Shown one piece after another: positions 31,795 to 42,337 of a DNA stretch of 64,000 nt (its first letter is position 1; every line of letters begins with the position of its first letter). The translations under genes and the position numbers were made by a program. The DNA comes from Aralia elata (taxonomy: Eukaryota; Streptophyta; Magnoliopsida; Apiales; Araliaceae). Where the stretch lies: the NCBI GenBank assembly GCA_034770075.1, contig CM068385.1, forward strand, positions 58,656,939 to 58,720,938. The letters run 5' to 3'. The notes under the pieces were generated by a model. The model made no database searches. It was not told where the DNA came from and saw only the letters and a list, made by a program, of their open reading frames with translations.

Positions 31795-32548
31795 AGCTGG
31801 AATAGAAAAGCGAAGAGGAAGGTAAGTTCCCTCTTGAATTATGTCATGAATATTCTAAATTCCTACCCTCATCATATAATTAATGCAGCATGATGCATGT
31901 TTACTAAAAAAAAAAAAAAAAAAAAAAAAAAAATCGGCAGAGTTCCGTCTGTAAATTGGACATCCCAGGCATAAGCCAAACATGTTTTCCATCAATCCAA
32001 ACCTCAAACAGATCAAAGTTGCGTTCATATGTGTAATTACAGCATGCAAATGACCATAATGCATGATTTTCTTTCGAAAAAGGAAACAACAGATATGTGG
32101 GACCACATCATGAGCATAAAATAGGACTCACACAGTTGATACATAGCATGTATATATGATAATACATAGCATGGCATTGTAAAGCATACATTTCTAACTC
32201 TAACCATGCAAATAGCCAAATGTATAGCAAAGCATTGACGAAATTGAAAAGTGAACGGTCAAAAGTGTTACCTGTGGCGCGTAGATCGATCCTACCGGAG
32301 CAGTTTTTGCAGAAGGTTGGAAAACTCAGCAAAAGGGCGTGCAAAGGTCTGAAAAATCGCGTGGGGTACGAATGAAAGTGACAGATCTGGGAAGCGGCTG
32401 GCCGCAGATCCATCTGCGGCTGGCCCCAGTGGGTCCCCCCTTGTCCAATGCTTGCTCAATCGATTCAAAAGCCCATGTGACTAACAATGTGATAATAAAA
32501 TGCGAGATTTTGATGAATCAAGTGTCAAACACGGCTTCTCAATTCAAC
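31795..32548 (+). other. Element A 3' region upstream of the antisense gene
   Basis: No gene is seen. If aORF1 has its own promoter it must lie here on the minus strand. A run of 28 A (31906-31933) is present. A copy of the CCGCAGAT/ATCTGCGG dyad (32402-32419) and adjoining sequence resemble the LTR. Confidence 0.6.
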
Positions 32549-33220
32549 CGAGTGACCGAAGGCGATACCCGGCACTCACCAGACAATTGACCGGCGACGA
32601 TAACCGGCGATTACGAGATGGATGTCCGGCGACGAAAACCGGCTCCGACAAAATAACCAACCGGCGACGATAACCGGGGGTTACGAGATGGATGTCCGGC
32701 AACGAAAACCGGCTCCGACAAGATAACCAACCGGCGACGATAACCGGGGGTTACGAGATGGGTGACCGTCGACGATACCCGGCCCCGACAAGACAATCGA
32801 CCGGCGACGATAACCGGCGATTACGAGATGGATGTCCGGCGACGAAAACCGGCTCCGACAAGATAACCAACCGGCGACGATAACCGGGGGTTACGAGATG
32901 GGTGACCGGCGACGATACCCGGCCCCGACAAGACAATCGACCGGTGACGATAACCGGCGATTACGAGATGGATGTCCGGCGACGAAAACCGGCTCCGACA
33001 AGATAACCAACCGGCGACGATAACCGGGGGTTACGAGATGGGTGACCGGCGACGATACCCGGCCGCGACAAGACAATCGACCGGCGACGATAACCGGCGA
33101 TTGCGAGATGGATGTCCGGCGACGAAAACCGGCTCCGACAAGACAATCAACCGGCGACGATACCCGGGGATTACGAGATGGGTGACCGGCGACGAAACCC
33201 GGCCCCGATAAGACGATCAT
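32549..33220 (+). repeat. 70-bp minisatellite with 35/70/140-bp higher-order structure in the A 3' UTR
   Basis: Nine complete 70-bp units start at 32591, 32661, 32731, 32801, 32871, 32941, 33011, 33081 and 33151, preceded by a degraded half unit. Each unit is two 35-bp halves beginning CCGGCGACGA. Two unit types, one with GGATGTCC and GAAAACCGGCT, the other with GGGTGACC and GATACCCGGCC, alternate after the first two units, giving a 140-bp period. Tandem repeats in the hypervariable 3' UTR of Tat/Ogre elements are a known source of satellites. Open frames in it are artefacts. Confidence 0.95.
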
Positions 33221-33408
33221 CCGCATTGCATTGATACCCTTTTACGAATATGTTTGCATCCATTGCATCTTACGTTGCATCATAAGTCATATGTGTTGCA
33301 TCACGCATGTATTGTCATCCATGTGCACTGTCATTCATGCATCGAGTGTCTACTCTTTATCTTGTTCATTTCATTTACCATTTCATAAACATGATAAAGA
33401 GGGGCAGC
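33221..33408 (+). other. Element A 3' UTR end and polypurine tract
   Basis: The segment is rich in TTGCAT/GCATC repeats of 5-15 bp. The purine tract AAAGAGGGGCAGC-type (33396-33408) abuts the 3' LTR and is the likely plus-strand primer. Confidence 0.7.
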
Positions 33409-35528
33409 TATAGACACCCAAATTTTGCACTTCCTATACTAACCTTGACAGGAGGGCAAAATCGTCAATTGACCCGGCCCACGAGAATAAAGGGTGGACA
33501 TAAAGACGAACACTCAAAGCCGCCACCACCACGGGACGAGATCGAAGCCGACACGACGACACGCGAATGTCGGGAGTCAGTTACTGATCGCTGCGCTTAC
33601 CCGGATGACATGGCCCGTTTCCCGGCGATTTCTGAACTGCAGAATGCAAGCCCTTCAGCGGAAACTAACAGTACGACACGAAAATCGAGACGAGGTACGG
33701 AAAATGAGAAAATCAGCACAGTCAGCCGCAGATCAATCCGCGGCCAAGGACGGAACTCGAGACGACACGGGACTCGAGCGCACGGGACTCGAGCACGGCT
33801 GGGGGGAGAACCAAGGGCCAGCCGCAGATCAATCTGCGGCCAGCCGTAGATGGATCTGCGGCTGCCCTTGGCAGTCCCTTATCAGGCCATTTCGCATACA
33901 GAAACAGAAGAGAATCCAGCAGCAGCAGCAGCTCGGGGAGAGAAAGAAAACAGCAAGGAAAACAGCAAAAAATAAGAGAGAAAAAAGTGAGAAATAGTGA
34001 GAAATTGTACCCATTTTGTGAGGTTACACCTCATATTTTCTACTCTAATCAATACACAAATTCATACATATTGTGGGGATCATTTGCAAGGTGAAAAATC
34101 TTTTGTTTTAGCATTTTGATTATACCATTTTTGCCAAGCTTTTGTCATCCGAATCATCTTAAATGTACCTTTCTTGCATTTTATTGTGAAATCATGGATT
34201 AGGGATTATTAGTGAGGGTCTCATCGGAATGAAATTCCCCCTAATAGCCCGATGATGTCCGTTTCGTGCAAATTTTAGCTATCACGGTAATGGGTCATTC
34301 GTAGTGTATTTCAATTGTTATTGTAAGATATCCTAAAGCCTTAGGCATCCCACGGTTGTTTATTTACGTTGTATCCATTTTGTGGTTGTGCAACAAGTTT
34401 GGATGTGAGCCTAGGAGCGCGACCCCGTGGTCCAAATCCGATGATGGACGTTTTGATGTGTGTAATAGATTCAAGGGGCTCGTTTTGTAACATGTAATCA
34501 TCGGGCCTTAAAACGACGCTAAGGCGAGAATCGGGTTTAAGGCCCCGTAGTAGTAAAATATGTGATTGTTGGCGTTCGGAGGTATTTTGATGGCTTACAT
34601 GCCCATGAATAGCCCCGACGCGTGTTTATGCTTGATTAGATTTTGTGACACGACAAATGATTTCAAAGATTAAACAATAAAGATTTTTCTAAAAACAATC
34701 AAAATAGGATATTAGCATCACGAGGCTAAGAATTGGAAATGCTAATGAAAGTCGATTCTTATGTTACGAGAAAGCTAATGAAAAGTGATTTTTCTCAAAT
34801 GTCATGAAAAAAAATGGTTTTATAAAAAGAAAAACAACGTTTTATTAAACCTTGATACATAGGGCGAAAGAGATCTTAGAAATTGCCCATCGTTTATGAA
34901 AGCAACGTATAAATCTCGATTCCTATTTTTGGTTAGGGTTTAACGAACTCATGTTTTGCCAAAACATCACTTAATAAGAAATCTCATAGTTTTGACAAAA
35001 TTAAAATCAAGCATTTCTCATAAAGCTTTCTCGTATAAGCCGAAAAGACATTCTGAAGCGTTCTCAAATTAAAACACGACTTTCCCTAAAAATCCAAATG
35101 ATTCTTTCATACAAACTCACCACAACATTCACATAGACACACACACACACGCGCGTACATACATATTTCATGAATTAAAGGATATGAAAGCATCAAGATT
35201 GCGGTAACCGTGTTTCACGGAAGTCGGGGGGTGCCTAACACCTTCCCCTCGCTTAAGCAAGCCCCGAACTCTATGAATCTCGGTTTGCAGACCAATTAAT
35301 TCGGAGTCACATATGAGCCAACGATTTATAAAAAAAAACAGAAACTCGGATGAGTTGGTACATCCATTTCAAATATACCAACTGGCGACTCTGGTTAATT
35401 GGTTCATCATAAAAAACGATCTTTCAAAACCCCGTCGACATTAATGCCGACCTTTTCCCCAAAATCACCTAAACCCAAAAGGCAAAAAATAGGAAAAGGA
35501 CGAGAGACGAGAAAACCCGGCGTCGACA
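33409..35528 (+). repeat. 3' LTR of element A
   Basis: It matches 3207-5325 with scattered substitutions and indels. It starts TATAGACACCC (the terminal TG is now TA), ends GGCGTCGACA, and is followed by the CTGAC target duplication (35529-35533). Confidence 0.95.
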
Positions 35529-35533
35529 CTGAC

Positions 35534-36958
35534 GGTACCCAGATTCTGCCTTCAAATCTCAGCAACCCTTCGGTATCGATTTTATATTTAAACTCTTCAC
35601 CTTCAAGCACTCTTTTGCGTATATTAATACACTCCTCATCCTTGAGTTGCGCTTCCTTGACTTTGTCCACCAGAGTTGGTTGAGTTTCCATCTGGAACAA
35701 TTTTTCATTAGGCTCTGCCAAACCCTTCACCTCTAACTCCAATTAGCCATTTCTGCTACAAGCGTCTCCTAAGCAGTTAACAAAAGTAGGTTCTCCCGAC
35801 CCTTTCTACTCAAAGCGTCAGTAACCACATTAGCCTTTCCCGGATGGTATAGAATTTCACAGTCATAGTCTTTGATCAATTCTATCCATCTCCTCTGTCG
35901 CATATTCAAGTCCTTCTGTGTAAAAATATACTTTAGACTTTTATGATCTGTATATATTTCACACTTCTCCCCATAGAGATAGTGCCTCCAGATTTTCAGA
36001 GCAAACACCACAGCTGCTAACTCCAAGTCATGGGTCGGATACCCTTTTTCATAGTCTTTTAGTTGGCGCGATGCATATGCAATAACCTTACCATTCTGCA
36101 TCAACACACAACCAAGTCCTTTATGCGATGCGTCGCTATAGACCACAAAATTTCCTGTATCATCTGGCAAAGACAACACAGGAGCCGAACTTAGCCTCTT
36201 CTTTAGTTCTTGGAAACTCTCTTCGCACTTCTCCGTCCAAACAAACTTCACTAATTTTCTTGTTAAATTTGTTAACGGAGTGGCGATCCTGGAAAAATCT
36301 TGAATAAAACGCCTGTAATATCTTGCCAAACCTAGGAAACTCCTCACTTCTGACGGTGTTTTCGGCTGATCCCAGTTCATCACAGCTTCCACTTTTGCTG
36401 GATCCACAGAAATCCCGTCTTTATCGATAACATGCCCAAGGAATTGAACACGCTCCAACCAAAATTCGCACTTCAAAAATTTGGCATACAATTTCTCTTT
36501 CCTTAACGCCTCCAATGTCACCTTCAAGTGCTCCACGTGTTCTTCCTGAGTTTTAGAGTAGACCAAAATGTCGTCTATGAATACCACCACAAATTTATCC
36601 AGAAATGGTTTGAATACTCTGTTCATTAAGTCCATAAACGCTGCAGGTGTGTTTGTAAATCCAAATGACATGACCAAAAACTCATAGTGACCATATCTAG
36701 TTCGAAATGCCGTCTTTGGTATGTCTTCCTTTCTCACCTTCAACTGATGGTATCCACTTCGCAGATATATCTTTGAAAAATATTTTGCTCCATTCAGTTG
36801 ATCAAACAGGTCATCGATCCTTGGCAACAGATACTTGTTTTTAATCGTGACCTTATTCAACTCTCTATAATCAATGCAAAGACGCATTGATCTGTCCTTC
36901 TTCTTGACGAATAACACCGGCGCTCCCCACGGCGAAACGCTCGGTTGGATATACTTTT
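35534..36958 (-). pseudogene. Element D reverse transcriptase (most) and RNase H
   Basis: Reading from 36958 down, the frame resumes at KYIQPSVSPWGAPVLF. RT blocks follow: LCIDYRELNKV, AFRTRYGHYEFLVMSFG and the catalytic FIDD in VVVFIDDILVYS. RNase H keeps VVYSDASHKGLG, THDLELAAVVFALK and IYTDHKSLKY, and ends with HPGKANVVTDALSRKG. TAG at 35769-35771 ends the long frame. A frameshift lies between there and 35742, after which the connector to integrase reads GLLRFEGRIWVPSV before A interrupts at 35534. The N-terminal RT residues are at 56739 and above, beyond insertions B and C. Confidence 0.9.
36954..36958. other. Target-site duplication CTTTT, copy 1 of 3
   Basis: CTTTT flanks B on the left (36954-36958), lies between B and C (50858-50862), and flanks C on the right (56734-56738). 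One copy restores the reading frame of the D RT. Confidence 0.9.
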
Positions 36959-37969
36959 TGTAATGTCCGAAAATTTTAAACACTGTATCAAATTTATTCT
37001 AATAAATAAAATCCATTTTATACATAATTTTTCGAATTGAATTGGATCCAGGTAGGTATTATTATTTAATTATATAAATATACGACCCAATAATTTTCTT
37101 GCATCAAAGGGACTCATTAATAGTGCGATTTAAATTAGTGGGTTAACCCTAAGAGTTTTAATTGCAAGAAAATTTGGAAAGGAGATTAATAAATAATTTT
37201 ATCATTATCGGATTTAAAATAATTCAAATAAAGAATTATAGTGGAAATAAGTATTAACTAATTTAATTATTTGATATTAAAAACATAGTGTTGAGGATTT
37301 TAATAACAAGTTGGGCTAGTTACTTCTATTCCAATAGACCCAAAATTCATTAAGCCAGCCCAATTCCGCTTATTTCCTTTGTTGGGCCGACCAAGTGGAA
37401 AATTTCCCATTAATTAAATCAATTGGGCTGAGCCCATTGCCCTAAACCATCTTTGTACCCAGCCGGGTTGGGCCATGGCCACGGGTCGACCCGTTTCCTC
37501 CAATATTGGGACAACCGGCATGTTAATGAATCAGTAGCAAATCAAATTGGGGGAGGAGGTTTCAGCCGAGCCAAACTCTCAGACCAGTTGCAACCAAGAA
37601 ATCCTAAGCCCTAGACACCTCAAATCAAAATCGAGCCTAGCAACCCCAAACCCTCAATCAAACTGTCAGGCGAGCGAGTGACGGGGAAGAGGGACGCCCA
37701 GCGTGCGCCGGCGGCGACACGAAGAAGCCAGCAGTCGAAGTGGGAAAAGGTATCGACGACCGAGCGTAAATTGATCGGACCAACGGGTTGAGGCGCGGCG
37801 ATTGACTGATGGGAACGCACGGCTCGAGGGTGCCATCGAAGCTAGCTGGGTGTTGATGGGGCTGATGTGAACGATCGGTTGTTACTCTCTCCTTACCGTC
37901 GGGTAATAACCCAGCCTTAGGATATTGTCCAAACCAACTGGGTAATTTTTTTTTATTTTTATTTTTTTC

Positions 37970-37977
37970 TATAAATT
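37970..37977 (+). promoter_or_regulatory. Putative TATA box in the B 5' LTR
   Basis: TATAAATT follows a T-rich tract and precedes a leader-like stretch. The same TATAAATTGA(G/A) occurs at the corresponding place of the C LTR, which has diverged around it, supporting function. Confidence 0.55.
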
Positions 37978-38889
37978 GAGACTCCAAGCCCCAAACCCTG
38001 AGACTGTCGATCCCTTGGTTTTGTAAGTTCTCAATTAGAAGTCTAGAGATTCCAAATTAGCAACTTTAGGGTTTGAAATTCGAAAATTTAGAAACCTCAG
38101 GGAGAGAAACCCAGCGGGAAGCCACTGTGAATGTCCATTTGGGTTAATTATTTTGGGAGGAGAAGGCGGCAAGCAAATCGATCGGCAGGAAGGTATAAAT
38201 CAGTTCATTCACTTTCTTCTTCTGCGATTAGGGTTGTGTCGTTCCCCTGTTTTGGGACTGTAATATTGTGGATTTAAACAATATAGTAGTATTGTATTGT
38301 ATTGGTTGCACTACCTTGGGTAATATGGTTCTGAGTATGGTGTTGAAACTAAAACTTTCCCCGGTATTGGGATGTTTGTCTTTACATACTGAATTTAATT
38401 GCTCTTTATGTTGGAGGAAAATGTCCTCTGTATTGGTAAATTAGTCTCTGTATTGGGTTTATGGTTTCTGGAAATTGCTTGATGGTGTTGTGTTGGTTTA
38501 CTGGACTTAGAGTTCTGGTATTGTATTATAATTTTGGGTTTAAGAAATCTGGTATCAGTTTGTGTTAAATTGGTTGGATTTGAATTGGGAAGTCTGTATT
38601 GTGTGGGGTTAATTGTTTTGCTGTATTGGATTTACGGTTTTTAGAAAATTGTTTGGTTGTGCTGTGTTGGTGAGACTTTGAATGTTAAGAACCATAAGGT
38701 TCGGCAGCCTTGAGCATAAGACTTGTGCTATTTTGCTACAACCGTTTCAACTAGGCAGCATACCCTTGCCAGTAACATGAGTTTTAAAACAAAAGCAAAA
38801 ATTTTATGGGTAATAACGGTTGGGCTAAGGGGTATGCATAATGAAGTTTAATTGAATTGTTACTATAATCACACAATAAACTAAGGATC

Positions 38890-39160
38890 AACTAGTAATT
38901 GAGTTAATAATTATTTATTATAATAAAGATAATAAATATTTAATTATTATTTGACTTAAATAATAATTAAATATGAATAAAGTTAATAAGATAATTATTT
39001 ATTATTTAATAATAAATAAAGATAATAATTAATTAATTTAAATAATAATTAAATATGAATAAAATTAATAAGATAATTATTATTTATTAATATGAATAAA
39101 CTTAATAAAATAATTATTTATTATTTATTTATAAATAATAAATAATAAATAAATATAAAG
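38890..39160 (+). repeat. AT-rich tandem repeats in the B 5' LTR
   Basis: Degenerate units of roughly 80-90 bp are built from AATAATTAAATATGAATAAA and ATAATTATTTATTATTTA motifs. The counterpart in the 3' LTR lies near 48875-49140, and a related array is in the C LTR. Confidence 0.65.
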
Positions 39161-40882
39161 TTAATAAAATAATTGGTTATCCTTTTCCCAATAAATGATA
39201 AATAAAGGTGGTAAATATCTAACCATTTAGTTAATACTAATTAGTTATGAATATAACTAATAAGGATAACAATTACTTAATCATTAATGAAATAATGATT
39301 AAGTATGAGGGAAATTAACAGGTTAATTCTGACCCTTAATAAATAATGATAATAGACACTTATGTATTAATTAAATATATTAAGTGTGGGTAGAATCAAT
39401 ACAGTAAGTATTTAATTAATAAGGAACAAGAGTAATAATTACTAAATTACCCCTAGGGTAAATAGTAATTAAGAGTAAACTAAATAAATGATCAATGGTT
39501 TTCTGTTATCTTTAAACCAAAATAAATTTATTTTATAAATAATAAATAAAGTTTGTTAAACCATACCTAGATACTATTAAAGGAAATAAATTGAGTATTC
39601 AAATGATAGTGACCATGATCTATTATTATAGCTAAGGGTCATTAATAAATTTCCGTTTAACTAATGTTAAATGGTAATTAATTATAGATTGTGAATTCTT
39701 TATTTGCTAAGTAAATAGTATAATCAAGTGTGCCAAGATACAATCATGTTATAATAATTGATAAATCGACTTTACCCGATGATAGGTCACTCGAGAACAA
39801 TTAATTAAAGCTAAGATTTAAAATTGTAGCTGAGCAAACAGACAAGTTTCTAACCCTAAACTTCTTACATTATTGCAAGTTCTTCTTTACTCAACTTTTG
39901 TATTGAGCAAATTTCTAAGCCTTATGCACTATTTCTAATTCGTGCAAAAAGGTATATATATACTGTTGCAAGTTATTCTTTAAGCTTGAGTTTTTATCTC
40001 CAAGCATGCCTTAAGTGGTCTAATTACTTTCAAAATTATTCCACATCTGTATATTTATTGACATTCGCACTCGTGCATTTGAAATTCGTATATTTAAATT
40101 CAGGAATTTATAAACCATTCATGGTTAAGTCTGAACCCTTGTTCGGTCAGACAAAGTATGTGAAATTTATAAAAGCTATCCGAACCAATCAATGGTGAGG
40201 ATTCTTAGACTGTATGAAACACCCCTTTATTTATAGGGGAGTACCCCACGTACCGTATATAAGGTACAAATAGCAGAATTAAATGTTATGCATATACATA
40301 GGGTACGCGAGGCTGATCCCCTCAAGTACGTTATTCTGTAGCCAGTAACCAGAGGGTCAACCAGCTATTGACTCCTCTGGAAGTTATCGTTCAAAGTCTA
40401 TTTGACTATCAATTGTTCTAAAAGCATTTAATGTTCTTGCTTCTGATTATTCTATTGTTGAAATCCTTTTAATATTCCTTCATCATGATATATCTTTATT
40501 GTTGCACTTTAAACTTGCTGGGCAAACTCGTTGCTCATTCTTGCTATATCATGACTTCATTGCAGCTAAACCCGAGACGTCAGGGAAGAACAAAGGAAAA
40601 GAAAAGATGAAATGATAGACTTCTCGTAGCAGACTTTAGATTCATGTGTTAGTTAATTACTGTTAATGTAATTTAAACCCTGATAGCTACTTAGGGTATG
40701 GATTGTGTAAATGTTTAAGGTTAATCGTATTCTGGGACTAGTAACACCTTGTAAATGAACAACGTATGTTTATTATATTCCGCACTTTTAGATATCATAT
40801 ATTGTTAAAGGTGAATGTTTGTATTGGATCGTGATGACCAGATCCGGGTATTTGGAGACCCGAATTTGGGGGCGTCACAGGT

Positions 40883-40894
40883 TGGTATCAAAGC
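40883..40894 (+). other. Primer binding site of element B (tRNA-iMet type)
   Basis: TGGTATCAAAGC starts three bases after the LTR. It differs by one base from TGGTATCAGAGC, the initiator-Met PBS found in D and E. Confidence 0.85.
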
Positions 40895-41109
40895 TGTAGG
40901 TTATAAACTTTAGGATCGCGAAACCTAGGTTATAACCTTCATAGTAAACTCGTATCGAGTGTTAGGAGATAAATCGAGGAGATTTATCATATGTGGTTTT
41001 GATGAATTGGGGAATTCATCGAGTCGAGTAGTACCCAATGAAATATAACTTCATTTCTTCAATGAATATATTTTATTGTTGTACTAATGTTAGTTTTGTG
41101 TGTTGTAGG
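40895..41109 (+). other. Leader of element B between PBS and the coiled-coil ORF
   Basis: Short inverted repeats around CTTTAGG/CCTAGG occur near 40910-40940. The last bases, a T-rich run ending GTTGTAG|G, form a good splice acceptor one base before the ATG at 41110. No gene is seen. Confidence 0.6.
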
Positions 41110-41940
41110 ATGGCTGCTGTAGGGGAGACTAGTGGAGCCCGTGAGGAGGAGGAGACATATACAGACATACCAGTAGTTTCAGAGCAGCTGGTGGGCTATG
41201 CTCCTATTGCCCCGGGATGGTTACAGGAGGAGTCCGAGCCGGAGGAGGACTACCATAGAGAGCTACCAGAGCCAGTGGTAGGTAGGGTGATGAGGTCCGG
41301 TAGTGAGGACCCTGATGTTGATGAGGAGGATCCCGAGGCCGAGGGAGAGGAGCCACCTGCTGATATCGACGGCATGGGGTCCACTGCTGATGATATCATC
41401 GAGGGGTTGACTGACAGAAATGAGGAGCTGGAGGCTCGGATTGCTCATTTGGAGGAGCAAAACCAGACTCATCAGTTTATGGAGGACCAGTACAGAGACT
41501 TAGCCTACCAGCTCGAGCATGACTTAGGGGCGGCTAAGGTACAGCTGCAGGGCTACGAGTCCTCAGCACAGCAGGTCGGACCACTGCTACATCAGTTAGT
41601 GGCCCGAAACGCTGAGTTGAGGGAGAGACTGGAGCAGAGGGATTTACAGATCGTCCACCTGAGGGCGAAACAGGAGGCTATGAGGTTCGAGGCCGGACTG
41701 GAGGTGGCTGCGAGGATGCACGTCAGGGAGGCCTGGGCCAGGGAGGCCAGGAGGGTTGATCAGCTGGAGGACCAGCTAGAGGCCAGGGCAGTGAGGATAG
41801 AGACCCTGGGGCATGCCTTGGATGCAGCCTACCGTAGACCCCGGACTGAGATAGGAGAGTCCAGCCGCTCGGTTCGCCGCAGGATCGGGGACGGAGCAGT
41901 CTCTTCTGGCCAGCAGGCTCGGATCCGTCATGATGTATAG
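41110..41940 (+). CDS. Extra ORF upstream of gag in B: acidic coiled-coil protein (ORF0)
   Basis: This is an intact 276-codon frame between the PBS and gag. I chose the ATG at 41110, just after an acceptor-like TTGTAG|G, because the upstream in-frame ATG (41038) lies in the AT-rich leader. The N-terminal third is very acidic (EEEETYTDIP, EEDPEAEGEEPP). From about residue 85 to 235 there are heptad patterns typical of a coiled coil (NEELEARIAHLEEQN, ARNAELRERLEQRDLQ, DQLEDQLEARAVRIETL). The C-terminus is basic (SSRSVRRRIGDG). No enzyme motif is seen. D has a protein of the same layout at the same place (58847-59626). Function is unknown: a Gag accessory, RNA chaperone or nuclear factor are only possibilities. 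Confidence 0.7.
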   Translation: MAAVGETSGAREEEETYTDIPVVSEQLVGYAPIAPGWLQEESEPEEDYHRELPEPVVGRVMRSGSEDPDVDEEDPEAEGEEPPADIDGMGSTADDIIEGLTDRNEELEARIAHLEEQNQTHQFMEDQYRDLAYQLEHDLGAAKVQLQGYESSAQQVGPLLHQLVARNAELRERLEQRDLQIVHLRAKQEAMRFEAGLEVAARMHVREAWAREARRVDQLEDQLEARAVRIETLGHALDAAYRRPRTEIGESSRSVRRRIGDGAVSSGQQARIRHDV

Positions 41941-42337
41941 TGATGGGATAGGATGGTTGTTTAGTTGTTAGTACAGTCAGTCCCACTTTTGTTTATGTTA
42001 GGGACATATTCATGTTTGTTTGTGAAACTTTATATTTGTTGTTATGATTGGGGTAGCAGTTAAACCCCAACTTTTGTGGTCTGGAAGGAGGAAAGGTTAG
42101 GATTCCCCACTTTTGTCTAGGGGGATGATTGTGATAGGACAGATGGTGGCGCATTTATAGAAGTATGCCACAAGTTTAGTCATTGTAACAAAACAGTGGT
42201 ATATGAATATAAATGCAGATGTTTCACTTGAATCAAATGTGTTGATAAATATTTTACCTTTAATTGTCTATTTTAATAACATATGTTGTAAAATGTGAAT
42301 CTATAGGTAAAAGTTATCAGTTTTCTTATTCTAAACC
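41941..42337 (+). other. Spacer between ORF0 and gag of element B
   Basis: AT-rich, about 400 bp, with no gene. The stretch before the gag ATG at 42338 is pyrimidine-rich (CAGTTTTCTTATTCTAAACC). Confidence 0.6.

Larger units (their letters stand above)
3207..35528 (+). mobile_element. Element A: Tat/Ogre/Retand-lineage Ty3/gypsy retrotransposon carrying nested E
   Basis: The element is 32.3 kb including the 14.6-kb E insertion, so about 17.7 kb by itself, a typical size for this lineage. It has 2.12-kb LTRs, a PBS of the type reported for Ogre (CTGGCGACTCTGCTGGGGA, attributed to tRNA-Arg), gag-pro, an intron, pol with two RNase H domains, antisense genes, a 3' UTR minisatellite, a PPT and a CTGAC target duplication. 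By eye the LTRs differ by roughly one to two percent, so insertion was fairly recent. The 3' LTR starts TA where the 5' LTR starts TG. Confidence 0.95.
36959..40879 (+). repeat. 5' LTR of element B
   Basis: It begins TGTAATGTC and ends GGGGGCGTCACA. It contains a GC-rich gene-like stretch (about 37660-37860), a TATA-like box (37970-37977), a donor-like GGAAG|GTATAAAT at 38192/38193, an AT-rich tandem repeat (about 38890-39160), and the GAGGCTGATCCCC block (40308-40320). It is homologous over parts of its length to the C LTR. Confidence 0.95.

Noticed and set aside
32591..33220. A CRISPR-like array of regular repeats
   Set aside because: The units are contiguous 70-bp tandem copies without unique spacers, lie in a plant retrotransposon 3' UTR, and no cas genes are present.
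32611..33226. Several overlapping 60-111 codon ORFs on both strands of the minisatellite
   Set aside because: They arise from the GC-rich repeat in several frames; the 70-bp unit is not a multiple of three, so frames rotate. No independent coding evidence.
37620..37987. A possible captured host gene in the GC-rich part of the B LTR
   Set aside because: Gene-like base composition and a short ORF are present in both LTRs, but no protein domain is recognisable; it is better read as promoter or leader sequence.
41110..41940. Interpretation of ORF0 as an envelope-like protein
   Set aside because: It lies before gag rather than after pol, and shows no signal peptide or transmembrane segment.
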